64,000 nt of DNA from G963665925 sp963678925 (GCA_963678925.1 OY787533.1:1674001-1738000), one strand, 5' to 3'. Shown: positions 15,902 through 25,792, counted from the stretch's first letter. The notes: generated from the letters alone by a model not told the origin. Made by a program: numbers and translations.

Positions 15902-16927
15902 CTATTTGGAGATATTCTTGAACAGATCGATTACATCTTGACCAATGATTTCAACGTACTGGTCATAGATTGGTGCTGACGCATCTTTGAAGGCTTGGAT
16001 TTCAGAATCTGAAAGTCGAGTGAACACAATACCGTTCTCTTCAAGCTTCTTGATGATAGCATCTTCGTTTTCTGCCAGGTAACCGTTGCCCCACTCCATA
16101 GCTTCTGTCGCAGCTTGTCTGATGATTTCAGCATGCTCTGGACTCAGTCCGTTCAGTTTCTTTTCATTCATAACCCAGATTGTCGTATCTCTGACGCCGT
16201 CCCAAAGTGTCACGTACTCCTGGACCTCATTCAGCTTAGAAGAGTCAAATACACTGATTGGGTTTTCCTGACCGTCAATTGTACCCTGCTGAAGTGCTGT
16301 GTATACCTCAGAAAAGTCCATTGCTGTCGGGTTGGCACCAAAGTAGTTCTTATAAAGGTCGATGAAGAGGTTTGCACCTGGTACACGAATGTTCATGCCT
16401 TTTAGGTCTTCAGGTGATTTGATTTCCTTAACGCTGTTTGTAATCTGACGTGCACCGGCATTGTTCAGTCCAAGCATTGTCATGTTCATGCCCTCAAGCC
16501 AAGTATTGACTTCAGAAATGATTGCCTCATCCTTTGTAGCTGCAACCAGATCTTCTACAGTTGGGAAGAGGTATGGAAGCCAGAATACATAGAATTTGGC
16601 ATCAAAATTCGCAATATTAACCGGCGCTGCAGAGTGAATGTCGATATCCCCCGTCTGCACCATTTCTATTGCCTTCGTCAGGTCGCCGCCAGAAAGGCCA
16701 CAGTTGCTGTAGATATCCACTTCAATTTTGCCTTCACTCTTCTCAGAAACAAGTCGCGCAAATTCCTTTGCTGTCAAATCACTCACTGAGTTTGGCGCTT
16801 GTGTATGGCTCATTCTTATCTTGATTGGCTTATCTGCTGCATTTGCTTTCCCGCAACCAGCTAATGAAAACAGCATCACACATAACAGCAGGCCACTAAT
16901 AATCCGCTTCATAGATTGACTTTTCAT
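15902..16927 (-). CDS. dctP: TRAP transporter substrate-binding lipoprotein
   Basis: Extracellular solute receptor of the TRAP carrier, 341 residues. A lipobox LAGC at about residue 24 predicts lipid anchoring. The DctP fold shows ARLVSEKSEGKIEVDIY, the carboxylate-binding Arg in MNIRVPGANLF, and QQGTIDGQENPI. ATG 16927 follows GGGGGAAGAAC. Ligand is probably a hydroxylated or sugar acid, given the kinase and aldolase downstream; this is inference. It follows the racemase-like gene by 51 bp. Confidence 0.92.
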   Translation of the reverse strand: MKSQSMKRIISGLLLCVMLFSLAGCGKANAADKPIKIRMSHTQAPNSVSDLTAKEFARLVSEKSEGKIEVDIYSNCGLSGGDLTKAIEMVQTGDIDIHSAAPVNIANFDAKFYVFWLPYLFPTVEDLVAATKDEAIISEVNTWLEGMNMTMLGLNNAGARQITNSVKEIKSPEDLKGMNIRVPGANLFIDLYKNYFGANPTAMDFSEVYTALQQGTIDGQENPISVFDSSKLNEVQEYVTLWDGVRDTTIWVMNEKKLNGLSPEHAEIIRQAATEAMEWGNGYLAENEDAIIKKLEENGIVFTRLSDSEIQAFKDASAPIYDQYVEIIGQDVIDLFKNISK

Positions 16928-16978
16928 TGTTCTTCCCCCTCGATTAATTAACAGTGTACATGCACATTTACTATTCTA

Positions 16979-17650
16979 CTATATTAAGCCCTTATTATTT
17001 AGTGCATCTTTCAAAGCTTTTGCACCAAATCTCGGACTTGAAAGTACAGGTTTTCCATATGCATCAAAGATAACGTTTTCACAATAAGCCATTGAGCCCT
17101 GTGCAAACAGAATTACATCTGCTTCCTCTTCCACTTGTCCAGCCACTGTCAGCATGCGCTCTTTGAACTCATCCTGGTTGAGACCAAATGCCCCATCCAC
17201 AAGTGCGTCGATGAGCTCAACCGGTTTTCCAAGCTCTCTCGATACACGCTTGATTGTGTTCTTTGTCGGCTCAAGTGTCGTTTGAAGCGTTGCCATAACC
17301 GCAATCTTCTTGCCCAGTCTTACGGCTTCACGGCACATTTCCTCGTCAACACGGACAATCGGCACACCGATGTACTTTGCCATGTCCTGTGCTGCATCTG
17401 CAACTTCACCTACTGATGAACACAGATTGATGATTGCATCCACATCATTTTGCACAGCATCCATGTACATGCCTACAAGTCTGGCCGCACCATTAGCAGT
17501 CACCTGTCCATGCTCTCTTGTTTCTGCCAGAATGCTCGGGTCCTGATATGAAACCAGCTCAACTTCTTTACCCAGCACCTCCAGCGTTTCCCTTTCAACG
17601 AGCTCGATAAGCTCTGGGGTTGTACTTGTGTATATGAGTCCAACCTTCAT
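16979..17650 (-). CDS. Asp/Glu racemase superfamily protein
   Basis: A 223-residue member of the aspartate/glutamate/hydantoin racemase fold. Two Cys lie at the positions expected for the acid-base pair: Cys77 in IINLCSSVGE and Cys190 in GSMAYCEN. It could racemise, epimerise or decarboxylate a small acid; activity cannot be read from the sequence. It is the first gene of the operon, preceded by a sigmaA promoter at 17729-17757 and AGGAGG 10 nt before ATG 17650. Position ahead of dctP suggests it processes the imported acid. Confidence 0.8.
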   Translation of the reverse strand: MKVGLIYTSTTPELIELVERETLEVLGKEVELVSYQDPSILAETREHGQVTANGAARLVGMYMDAVQNDVDAIINLCSSVGEVADAAQDMAKYIGVPIVRVDEEMCREAVRLGKKIAVMATLQTTLEPTKNTIKRVSRELGKPVELIDALVDGAFGLNQDEFKERMLTVAGQVEEEADVILFAQGSMAYCENVIFDAYGKPVLSSPRFGAKALKDALNNKGLI

Positions 17651-17702
17651 CCCTTCAACGCCTCCTTAAATATTCAAGTATGTCAATTTTGTTTTTCATC
17701 AT

Positions 17703-17717
17703 ACGTAGGATGTATAA
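17703..17717 (-). promoter_or_regulatory. operator-like motif at the operon start
   Basis: Minus-strand TTATACATCCTACGT, located at about +5 to +20 of the promoter at 17729-17757. It shares 13 of 15 positions with the motif at 12820-12834. Confidence 0.45.
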
Positions 17718-17728
17718 CGTTCGAACTC

Positions 17729-17757
17729 ATTATATATAGAATCATTTTATTTGTCTA
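17729..17757 (-). promoter_or_regulatory. sigmaA promoter of the sugar-acid operon
   Basis: TAGACA (17757-17752), 17-bp spacer, TATAAT (17734-17729) on the minus strand. Predicted start near 17722, about 72 nt before the racemase-like gene. Confidence 0.75.
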
Positions 17758-17800
17758 CACAAAATCAAAGAATTGTGAAAACATTTTCATAATTTGCATT

Positions 17801-17832
17801 AAAAAAAGAGCCCACACATTGTGCTAGCTCTT
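17801..17832 (-). terminator. terminator of the SLH surface-protein gene
   Basis: Minus-strand stem AAGAGC/GCTCTT with GCACA/TGTG pairing inside, followed by seven T. It lies 30 nt after the stop at 17862. Confidence 0.8.
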
Positions 17833-17861
17833 CTTCAATCATTTCATTTAAATTTATGGAC

Positions 17862-20800
17862 CTACATCAACCCCAGCGCCTGCAGCAGATGATAGAGAAT
17901 CATGGCGCCCTCAGCCTTGGATGTCATCCCCTGAGGGTCATAGGTGTTACCCAGGCGTCCATCTACAATACCCAGACTCCTTGCTGTATGCACGTTGCTA
18001 TAGGCATAACTCTGAATCTGGTCGGCATCGTTGAACACATCAACGACACCTGTGTCAATATCCGTGTCCTCTCCGGTCACAAACTTATACAGATTCATTG
18101 CAATCGTTGCAATTTCCTGTCTGGAAACGGTTCGGTCCGGTTCAAAGGTATTGCTTCCCACACCTGCTATGATGCTCTTTGCACGTGCTGTAGCCACAGA
18201 CTGAGCATACCAAGCGGTTTCATCTACATCTGCAAACTGTGAAGGTATATCAACCCTATCAAAACCAGCAAGTCTTACAATGGCATCTGCCACTTCCGCC
18301 CTTGTAAATTCGGCATCTGGATTAAATGCTTCTGCCTCAGCACTGAAAATTTGCCTAGAAGCCAAAACCTTGATTGCCGTCTCTGCCCAGTGGTTGTCGA
18401 TATCCTTAAACTCGACGCGATTCTCCATTACAGCAAACTCGCAGTCATCACAAATATCTACATAAACCAAATTATTGGCGACATCGACAATACCGCCGAT
18501 GCTCTTCCAAGTCCCTGTATCTTCATCAAGCACAAATACCGACAGTCGACTTTCATCGGTAACTAGGGCATCGTCATATGCTACGGCAATGCGTGTGACA
18601 TTTTGAACATTTCCTTCACGTGCCAGCGAATACACACGACTCGCTAATTTCAAGTGTCCATCACTCAGGTCGCGCTGGTCCGCGACGCCGAATACGACAT
18701 CATGGCCTCCGCTCACCACATAGAGTGCCTCAGGTGGCACTGCAACCGATGGCGAATCTACCACCACCCCAGCTGTACTTACGGTTTCCACCTGTTTTTC
18801 AGTCGATGAACTGCCTCGGTTTGAATGGCTGTCATTCTGACCCCTTACAAAATCATCAATAAGCCCATCAAATGTATTTTCAAATGACGCTGCATCATAG
18901 CCGCTTCCCGGCTTCTTGTTCAGGATGCCCTGGGCCACATTCTCTTTTTCAGACTGCTTCATGTCGTCAAATACATCAAGTTCCAGGGACATCTGCGGAT
19001 TTTCGATGACCCTGATCACTTCAGACAGGTCAGGTAGAGGATTCTCCCGATTAATAACCTGCGAAATGAGGATATCCTTCACTTGGCTGCCATCCTTGGC
19101 ATACATGATAGAGTAGATGCTCAGATGATTTGTGGTAATGATCACACGGCCATTCTCTGCATCGTAAGCACTTTCCACGTACTCCCAGACACTGGTTTCA
19201 GGATTATAGTAGAAGGACAGACTGATCAGGTCGGCAAATCCGTTCTTACCCACATAGATGGACAGCTCAATTTCAGCATCGACCGCATCGTAATTTTCGA
19301 TTTCCGCCTCATCGACTACATTGCCTGAAGCATCCTCTGTTATCACCTTCATTTTGAAATCATAAACATGATCATTGTAAATATCGACTGGACTGTCATC
19401 TCCAAGGCCTTCACGCAGGTACTTGTCGGTGTTCTGAGCGTCCAGCTTTTCAATGACCAGCTCAAGCCTGTTGAAACCATCTGCGCTTTCTAGTTCATCT
19501 TCAATACGGCTGGTCATTGGCACCTTGACAGAAACACTTCCCGACTCAAGCTTAATGCCAATTCCTGCATTGATGATTTCCTTAACCTTTTCTTCATCGA
19601 TTGATACCTTGATTGTATTTGACGTACTGACCTCCTCGTCAACGATAATGGTAATTTCATCTTCATCATTGTCTTTGGCACCTTCGATGGCATCCTCAAT
19701 TTTTACATCATCAATCGTCACATCATTGGACGTTTCAATAATCGGTTCCTTGAGTGGTCTGACTTTGATGACGAAGTCCACAGTTGCCTCTGCGTCTCCC
19801 ATCGCGATTCGTGCAGTAAGAATTACTATACGTTCAGTCTGACCGACATCCGGACGCGTTACCCCGCCAGTATCGGTTACGTATGTTTTGCTGTCACTCT
19901 CCCAGCCAACTACCGCACCATACTCATTTTCACTTGGGTTAAAGCCAATATCCTGTGTGACACTTCCAGCATTATCTCCATTTGCATAGACAATGGCCAG
20001 ACGTTTTATCAGCTCTGCTATGATTTCTTCATCGTTGATTGGCAGGGCCTTGACTGTCACTCTAAACACAGCTTCATCTACGATATCGCCGCGTTTCACC
20101 TGCGCAGTTATGCCCACCGTCTGATCGCCTTCTGTATGGGTAGGGCGCGAAACAATGCCCGTATTTGAAACAAATGCTTCAGCATCTGTTGACCACGCCA
20201 CTTGAACATCATTGCTGCTTTCAAATACATAGTTTAGATTGCGTGTGACATAGTCGCTCGAATCTCCATTTGCATAGTCAATGGATAGGGTCTCCAGCAC
20301 CTTCTGAACAGCTTGTGTGTCCGTAGGCGAAACTGCGATTACAGTCAGCTTGAAGGCTTTGCTTTCACTGTAGCCGCCGCGTGAGACTGTCGCTGTCAAT
20401 GTGACCGATTGGTCCCCCTCTTCAAAGCTGGGTTGCGTAACATTGCCTGCCACACTAATCAAGTTTGAATTTGAAGTTTCCCACTTCACTTGCGTTCCAT
20501 ATGCCGTACTCTCATATGGAAGCAAATCACTTGTCACATGCGCCGCAGTGTCATCGCCCTGATAAGTAATGTCCACTCTGTCCATGACATAATCGACTGC
20601 CTGTGCATCGGTCTGTGTTGCAATGAGATTCAGTATATAGGTGACGCTATCCGCATCCCCATCCACTTGTGCTTTAAGTACAACCATTTCATCGTCATAT
20701 ACTGGGAAATCGAAAAGGGCACATTGAATTGCAGATCCCGAAACGACCTCTGGCATTTGGTCAATTGAAAAGGCAGAGCCTGTCGTCAGGGTGACACGCG

Positions 20801-23800
20801 AACTCTCTGTGGACCAAACAATCCTATTTTCCGCGAGATCTTCCGCAAGCAGATTTACTGAAGAAGTAACGTGACTCTGACTGTCCCCATTTTGATAATA
20901 AATGAATTCCGGCTTGTTCAGCTTAACTGTAAACGTGTTTACAGCACTGCTGTTTCCTGAATCATCGACAGCCTTGTAGTAGACCGTTACAAGACCCGGC
21001 TCTGTTATGGAGCCCTCAGAACCTTCAATCCAGTTTTCCGCGTCAAAGCTATAGTAATAATGTACTTCGCCATATCCGTCTATGGCGTTTGAAAGCTCAA
21101 AGGAAACATCATGCTTGGTCCATACACCGCTTGAATACGGAGCGCCATCCGACTCCAGCAGAACGTCCGGAGTGGTCGGTGCAAGCACATCTGAAATTGT
21201 ATAAGGTCCCGCAAGGCCTGAAACAGAGTTGCCGACTGCATCAAATCCTTCATAGGCCACATATGCATAGCCTACAAGCCCATCTTCTCCAAGGGCTACG
21301 TGCTGGTCTTCACTACTTGAAAAGGTCATCCAGTCCCCATCATCAACCGTTACAGCACTTCCAGAAGTCGTATTGCATACAACCGCGTACCTTTGCTTTG
21401 CCATGCCACTGTCGGCATCTGAGTAGTTCAAGTCTATTCCATAAGGTAGATCTGACGTATCGATTGCAATGGCCGGACCTGTCGTGTCAATCAAAACATT
21501 AACCGAAGCGCCGCTTGTCACGTTCCCAACAGAATCTGCTGCTGCGTACGTCAGCCTTGTGGTTCCACTTGTGCTGATGCGTCCAGAAGCGCCGTCGATC
21601 CAGTTTTCACCGTCCGTGCTGTACTTGTAACCCACTGTGTTGTGCAGGTCTGTCGAGCCTGAAAGTACAAAATCAACCGGTTCAGTTACCCATGTATTCT
21701 CCACATAAGTCGTACCGTCAGATGTCATCTCCAGCAGTGGGGCTGTCGGACTCAGCTTGTCTATGCTGACATCTGTGCTCTGTGTCTCAGAAACATTTCC
21801 CGAGAGGTCCTTAGCCCTGTAGTATATGGTGCTCGTTCCATCCTGTGTTAAAGTGCCCGTGCTCCCACTTGTCCATGTTTCTGCGTCAGTGCTGTACTCG
21901 TAAATTACGGTGTATAAGTCATCAGTGGCACCATATATGCTAAAGCTCACATCTTCTCTCAGCCATGGTGCGTAAGCCGCATCACCTGATTTGAGACGGA
22001 TGCTCGGACGGGTCGGACTGCTTGAATCTACAATGTTATATGGTCCAAAATATCCAGTGGTTCTGTTGCCTGCATTATCTTCAACTTCATAATGCACATA
22101 GACAGAGCCTGGTATACGCATTAGGGCTGTGCGTGTAGCGCCGTTACTCTTTGTACTGTAATCCAGTGTGTCGACCGGATCTGTCGAACTGCTCAACGCA
22201 TAGCGCTGATAAGCGATTTGACTGCCGCCTTCATCACTGAAGGTCAGCTTGGCGCTTGTTGGCATATTTGTCGTGTCGATAACTGCACTTGGCGCCAGCG
22301 TATCCTTGATGATTGAGAGTGTTCTCGTAAAAGGCTTCGATTGAACTCCAGACGCATTTTCGACAACCAGTGTAATCCCGTAGTCACCTGCATCCAGCTC
22401 AGAGAAATCCGTCATTGGAGTACTCACAGCCGACGTATTTGTATAAATGTCACTTGTTCCATCGTTTACAGTCCAAGTATAGGCAGCTACCCTTTCCCCC
22501 GATGGGTCATAGGATGCGTCGACGGTCATCAGGTCTGTACCTTCATATGCATACATTGGATTTGAGAATATCGTAAAATCTGCTATGGGCAAATCACTTC
22601 CCGCAGCTGCTGTGGTCGCGAATTTTGACTGGGAGACACTCCATGCGCCTTCTTCATCTTGAACCCATAGTCGGATGATATACTCCGTATCGGCTTCAAG
22701 AAGAGCCGGTTGTCCATCTGTCCAGGCCAAGTCTTCAGCCTTCTTGTATTCCCAAACACGCTCTGCAATGCCTCTGCCTTCCTGCGACAAATGATCCAGG
22801 TCATAAGAGACATCGGTCAGTGTCAAGGCATTTTCTGCATCCAATGTGAATGAAAAATTGCTGATTGGTTTTCTGTGAACATAAATCGTTTTGACTGGCG
22901 CATCCTTATAGCTGATATCATATTGCCCAACTTTGTCAAAGTTCACATTGATGTCGCTCAAGTATTGACCGCTGTATGAAACAGCGCCTGTATTGTTCTC
23001 AAAAATGTCCGGTGTGTGAACCACTTCCCACTTGCCGCTCAGCCAATCTGAATCAATGGTGTCTGTTTTCTCAGATTCCGGTGTGACACTCAACTCGAAT
23101 GACATACCTTTTGTCAGGTACTGCACATCGGTTTCTCGAGAAGCATACCAGGTATCGTATATGTAATCTGCAATTGCATCAATATCGCCATCGTAAGTAC
23201 GTCCCAGATCATCCTTGTTGACAAAGATGCCCCGCCCGCTGTTTTTCGCAACGAAGCCGCCCTCGCCATCCACGCCAACAGCCTGCACTTCATTGGCATC
23301 ATTACCCCAGCCAATGTAATGAATTTCTTCATTGTCCATACGGGTTAATATTTCAGGCAAGTCCGCATCACCGGTATTGAGTCCATCAATATCCGTGTCT
23401 GCCAGATTAACGATGAAGCGCTCTGATGTATCTTTCCAGCTCGGCTCACGCAGTGCCTCTTCAAAGGTTTTCGAATCAACCGCTGTAAATTGCATGTCAA
23501 AGAAGGCGCCATTTGGCATGCTATAGGTCCAAGGACCATAACTACCCTCAAGTAAAGGACTGTCATCATCCACCACATCAAAGAGCTCAGCACCATCATA
23601 GCTGATCAAGATATGATTTCCCTGAACATCAATCTCCACCGCATGCACTTCCCGTGGATCATAGTCTATTTCATCAAACCCCAACCACTTGGTATAGGTT
23701 CCTTCTTCACCAACAGTCGGGTAGGTTGTAGAGGTCCACCCTCTTAATGGACCATTGACCAGCCCATCATTGATATAGTTTAGGCTACTGGTCGGAATAT

Positions 23801-24473
23801 CCACGACCTTAAAGAGACCTGCCGATTGCTGGAATGCATAAATCCAGAAGGAATAGAAGGAATATGTCCCGTCACTTTTTTTCATTCTAAAAGTAAACCC
23901 TTGCGGATCCGGGTGACAGTAAACCGTTGTGCCTCCATAGTTCAAACCATAGTTTGCAACACGAAGAACCTCCGTGGAATTGTACTTTATATTGATGTCC
24001 TTTGTACTTTGCGCCGTTTCCGAGGAGTCCCAGAATCCAGTGAAACTCACATTTTGCGTAGACCCCATGACACCGACATCCGTGCGGCCATCTATGTCCA
24101 TTCTGTCAAATGTCCATTGACCTGTCGTATTCGGGTAATTCTCCCAACTGTTGAAGATTACTTCCGCGTCGGCATCGTTGGTTGATGTCGTATTCATTTC
24201 AACAGAAGTGATATCTATCAAGTCTTGCGGAAGACCTTTCAAAACCAAGGCATCTTTCAAATCCGATTCAAATGTATCTACGGCCTGTGCTGTCTCCCCA
24301 AGCGTCAGAACAACATCGACATCTTTCTCCTGCACGAGTGAAATGCTTATGTCTGATGCTTCAAAGGCATACGAAAACGGCATGGCCATATTCGAAATCA
24401 AAAGCAAAATCATGAGTAAGATCAGTTTTGGTTTATGCTGCCGACACATCTTTCTAAATCTTTGTTTTCCCAT
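17862..24473 (-). CDS. giant S-layer-homology cell-surface protein with Ig-like repeats
   Basis: About 2200 residues; function unknown beyond surface attachment. A signal peptide (hydrophobic LILLMILLLISNMAMPFSYA) leads into a unique N-terminal region of about 500 residues. A PKD-like domain follows near 630. Related repeats of the form LLESDGAPYSSGVWTKHDV lie near 830, 910 and 1110. At least three repeats of an atrophied bacterial Ig type (TDAQAV, YANGDSS, TRNL, then VSRPT) lie near 1290-1580. An acidic stretch is near 1590-1625 and a Ser-rich linker near 1890. Three SLH modules occupy the last 184 residues and anchor the protein to secondary cell-wall polymer. ATG 24473 has AAAGG upstream; ATG 24491 is a poorer start. 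Confidence 0.9.
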   Translation of the reverse strand: MGKQRFRKMCRQHKPKLILLMILLLISNMAMPFSYAFEASDISISLVQEKDVDVVLTLGETAQAVDTFESDLKDALVLKGLPQDLIDITSVEMNTTSTNDADAEVIFNSWENYPNTTGQWTFDRMDIDGRTDVGVMGSTQNVSFTGFWDSSETAQSTKDINIKYNSTEVLRVANYGLNYGGTTVYCHPDPQGFTFRMKKSDGTYSFYSFWIYAFQQSAGLFKVVDIPTSSLNYINDGLVNGPLRGWTSTTYPTVGEEGTYTKWLGFDEIDYDPREVHAVEIDVQGNHILISYDGAELFDVVDDDSPLLEGSYGPWTYSMPNGAFFDMQFTAVDSKTFEEALREPSWKDTSERFIVNLADTDIDGLNTGDADLPEILTRMDNEEIHYIGWGNDANEVQAVGVDGEGGFVAKNSGRGIFVNKDDLGRTYDGDIDAIADYIYDTWYASRETDVQYLTKGMSFELSVTPESEKTDTIDSDWLSGKWEVVHTPDIFENNTGAVSYSGQYLSDINVNFDKVGQYDISYKDAPVKTIYVHRKPISNFSFTLDAENALTLTDVSYDLDHLSQEGRGIAERVWEYKKAEDLAWTDGQPALLEADTEYIIRLWVQDEEGAWSVSQSKFATTAAAGSDLPIADFTIFSNPMYAYEGTDLMTVDASYDPSGERVAAYTWTVNDGTSDIYTNTSAVSTPMTDFSELDAGDYGITLVVENASGVQSKPFTRTLSIIKDTLAPSAVIDTTNMPTSAKLTFSDEGGSQIAYQRYALSSSTDPVDTLDYSTKSNGATRTALMRIPGSVYVHYEVEDNAGNRTTGYFGPYNIVDSSSPTRPSIRLKSGDAAYAPWLREDVSFSIYGATDDLYTVIYEYSTDAETWTSGSTGTLTQDGTSTIYYRAKDLSGNVSETQSTDVSIDKLSPTAPLLEMTSDGTTYVENTWVTEPVDFVLSGSTDLHNTVGYKYSTDGENWIDGASGRISTSGTTRLTYAAADSVGNVTSGASVNVLIDTTGPAIAIDTSDLPYGIDLNYSDADSGMAKQRYAVVCNTTSGSAVTVDDGDWMTFSSSEDQHVALGEDGLVGYAYVAYEGFDAVGNSVSGLAGPYTISDVLAPTTPDVLLESDGAPYSSGVWTKHDVSFELSNAIDGYGEVHYYYSFDAENWIEGSEGSITEPGLVTVYYKAVDDSGNSSAVNTFTVKLNKPEFIYYQNGDSQSHVTSSVNLLAEDLAENRIVWSTESSRVTLTTGSAFSIDQMPEVVSGSAIQCALFDFPVYDDEMVVLKAQVDGDADSVTYILNLIATQTDAQAVDYVMDRVDITYQGDDTAAHVTSDLLPYESTAYGTQVKWETSNSNLISVAGNVTQPSFEEGDQSVTLTATVSRGGYSESKAFKLTVIAVSPTDTQAVQKVLETLSIDYANGDSSDYVTRNLNYVFESSNDVQVAWSTDAEAFVSNTGIVSRPTHTEGDQTVGITAQVKRGDIVDEAVFRVTVKALPINDEEIIAELIKRLAIVYANGDNAGSVTQDIGFNPSENEYGAVVGWESDSKTYVTDTGGVTRPDVGQTERIVILTARIAMGDAEATVDFVIKVRPLKEPIIETSNDVTIDDVKIEDAIEGAKDNDEDEITIIVDEEVSTSNTIKVSIDEEKVKEIINAGIGIKLESGSVSVKVPMTSRIEDELESADGFNRLELVIEKLDAQNTDKYLREGLGDDSPVDIYNDHVYDFKMKVITEDASGNVVDEAEIENYDAVDAEIELSIYVGKNGFADLISLSFYYNPETSVWEYVESAYDAENGRVIITTNHLSIYSIMYAKDGSQVKDILISQVINRENPLPDLSEVIRVIENPQMSLELDVFDDMKQSEKENVAQGILNKKPGSGYDAASFENTFDGLIDDFVRGQNDSHSNRGSSSTEKQVETVSTAGVVVDSPSVAVPPEALYVVSGGHDVVFGVADQRDLSDGHLKLASRVYSLAREGNVQNVTRIAVAYDDALVTDESRLSVFVLDEDTGTWKSIGGIVDVANNLVYVDICDDCEFAVMENRVEFKDIDNHWAETAIKVLASRQIFSAEAEAFNPDAEFTRAEVADAIVRLAGFDRVDIPSQFADVDETAWYAQSVATARAKSIIAGVGSNTFEPDRTVSRQEIATIAMNLYKFVTGEDTDIDTGVVDVFNDADQIQSYAYSNVHTARSLGIVDGRLGNTYDPQGMTSKAEGAMILYHLLQALGLM

Positions 24474-25015
24474 TGCACACAGACCTTTCATTCCGCTTGT
24501 AAAGTCGATTGTAAACCTATTTACAGTTGACTTGTCCTTGACCGAAATTATGGCAAATAGCCATAATATTCTGAATGTTTCTCGTACATACTCAAATCCT
24601 ATGATTGTTTTCTGAAGGATTCATCATGCATACACTTAAATGCTATACATACATTTACTCCCATAAACCCCGTCAGTATTCAATTATACTTTAAACGAAT
24701 ATCGAAGAATGCAAATCTTTCTTTGCATTTTTACAGATTCTTGTGCATGTTCAGTCACACTTCATGGTTACAATAAGTTAATCAAATTAACACGAACTGC
24801 TCAACCCATTGTTCTAAAATACTTGCACGATTTCATAGCTATGAGAATTCGACCTGTTAATCAATTAAAATTATTTTTTAATCATTCCGTTTTTTCCGCG
24901 TCATGCAATTTTGAAAAGTAGGCATCTTACAAGAAAATACAGCCGGACATATGCTAAAATGAACTTACAGTCATTAAATGCACCTCTACAATAATGAAAG
25001 GAGCCATCTGCAACC
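24474..25015. other. 542-bp divergent intergenic region
   Basis: No convincing gene. It holds TGTAAA-CCTA-TTTACA (24510-24525), ATTATGGC-N5-GCCATAAT (24547-24567), a minus-strand TATAAT at 24688-24683 that could serve the surface protein with a leader of about 195 nt, a weak plus-strand hairpin AATGCAAA-N6-TTTGCATT followed by T (24708-24732), and an extended -10 TGCTAAAAT (24952-24960) suited to the plus-strand MBL gene. The region is A+T-rich. No c-di-GMP riboswitch core was recognised. Confidence 0.5.
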
Positions 25016-25792
25016 ATGAATAATCCCATTGAAGTCATCTATACAGCAAATGCAGGTGTGCTGATTATATCCGGAAACAGCAAAGTCCTTATTGACGGCC
25101 TTTGCAAATACAGTAACCCCATCTATTCAGATACACCTCAGGCACTTGCAGATAAAATCATACATGCGGACCCGCCCTTTGATGCCATTGATGCCATTCT
25201 TTATACACATACACATCCTGACCATTTCTCTGCTGAAATGACACATGCCTATATGGAAAATCATCCTGAGTCCGTCTTGATAGGTGGACAAACTGTTCGG
25301 GAGAAAATGGAGCTACATGCACAAGGCAGGGTCGATTTTGATACTAACCACTATGCTTTTGCCAAGGGGGCCAACCCAGCACCAATCCTTCTTAAAGACA
25401 TGACCGTCTACCCTTTGAAAACGGTCCATATTAACGATACAACGGAAGCCTACGAACACTATGCCTTTCTCATTGAAATGGAGAATTTGACCTGCCTTAT
25501 CACAGGGGATGCAGAACCCACCATGCAAAATTTTCAGGCAGTGGACTTCCACAAAGTATCCGTTGATTTGGTCATCGCACCCTTTCCCTATATTTCAACC
25601 TTTAGAGGACAGAAGGTGGTCCGTGACCTCATCAAACCCAAACAGATCGCCGCAGTCCACTTTCCAGACGCGGAAAATGACGTGAATGACTGGCGCGGCG
25701 CAGCATCAAGAATGTATGAGCGCACAAAAAACAGATTTGTACCCACGGTCTTCATTCAAATGCTCGGCTATAGATATAAACTCTTCCTATAG
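25016..25792 (+). CDS. MBL-fold metal-dependent hydrolase (UlaG-like)
   Basis: A 258-residue metallo-beta-lactamase-fold protein. It has the HTHPDH metal motif at about residues 65-70 and LITGDAEP with the bridging Asp. The short N-terminal strand IEVIYTANAGVLI and the AVHFPDAENDVNDWR end resemble UlaG-type hydrolases rather than lactonases. Substrate is unknown. AAAGGAG lies 12 nt before ATG 25016, slightly long. It is followed at 59 bp by the MoaE-like gene on the same strand. Confidence 0.75.
   Translation: MNNPIEVIYTANAGVLIISGNSKVLIDGLCKYSNPIYSDTPQALADKIIHADPPFDAIDAILYTHTHPDHFSAEMTHAYMENHPESVLIGGQTVREKMELHAQGRVDFDTNHYAFAKGANPAPILLKDMTVYPLKTVHINDTTEAYEHYAFLIEMENLTCLITGDAEPTMQNFQAVDFHKVSVDLVIAPFPYISTFRGQKVVRDLIKPKQIAAVHFPDAENDVNDWRGAASRMYERTKNRFVPTVFIQMLGYRYKLFL

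Noticed and set aside
17856..18242. Plus-strand open frame of 128 codons opposite the SLH modules
   Set aside because: It is a shadow of the conserved SLH coding region.
21000..22100. Repeated segments that might be DNA-level tandem repeats
   Set aside because: They are similar only at the protein level, as Ig-like domain repeats; the nucleotide sequences have diverged.
24492..25015. Possible cyclic-di-GMP riboswitch before the giant surface protein
   Set aside because: Such genes often carry one in Clostridia, but the conserved GEMM core and tetraloop-receptor sequences were not found.
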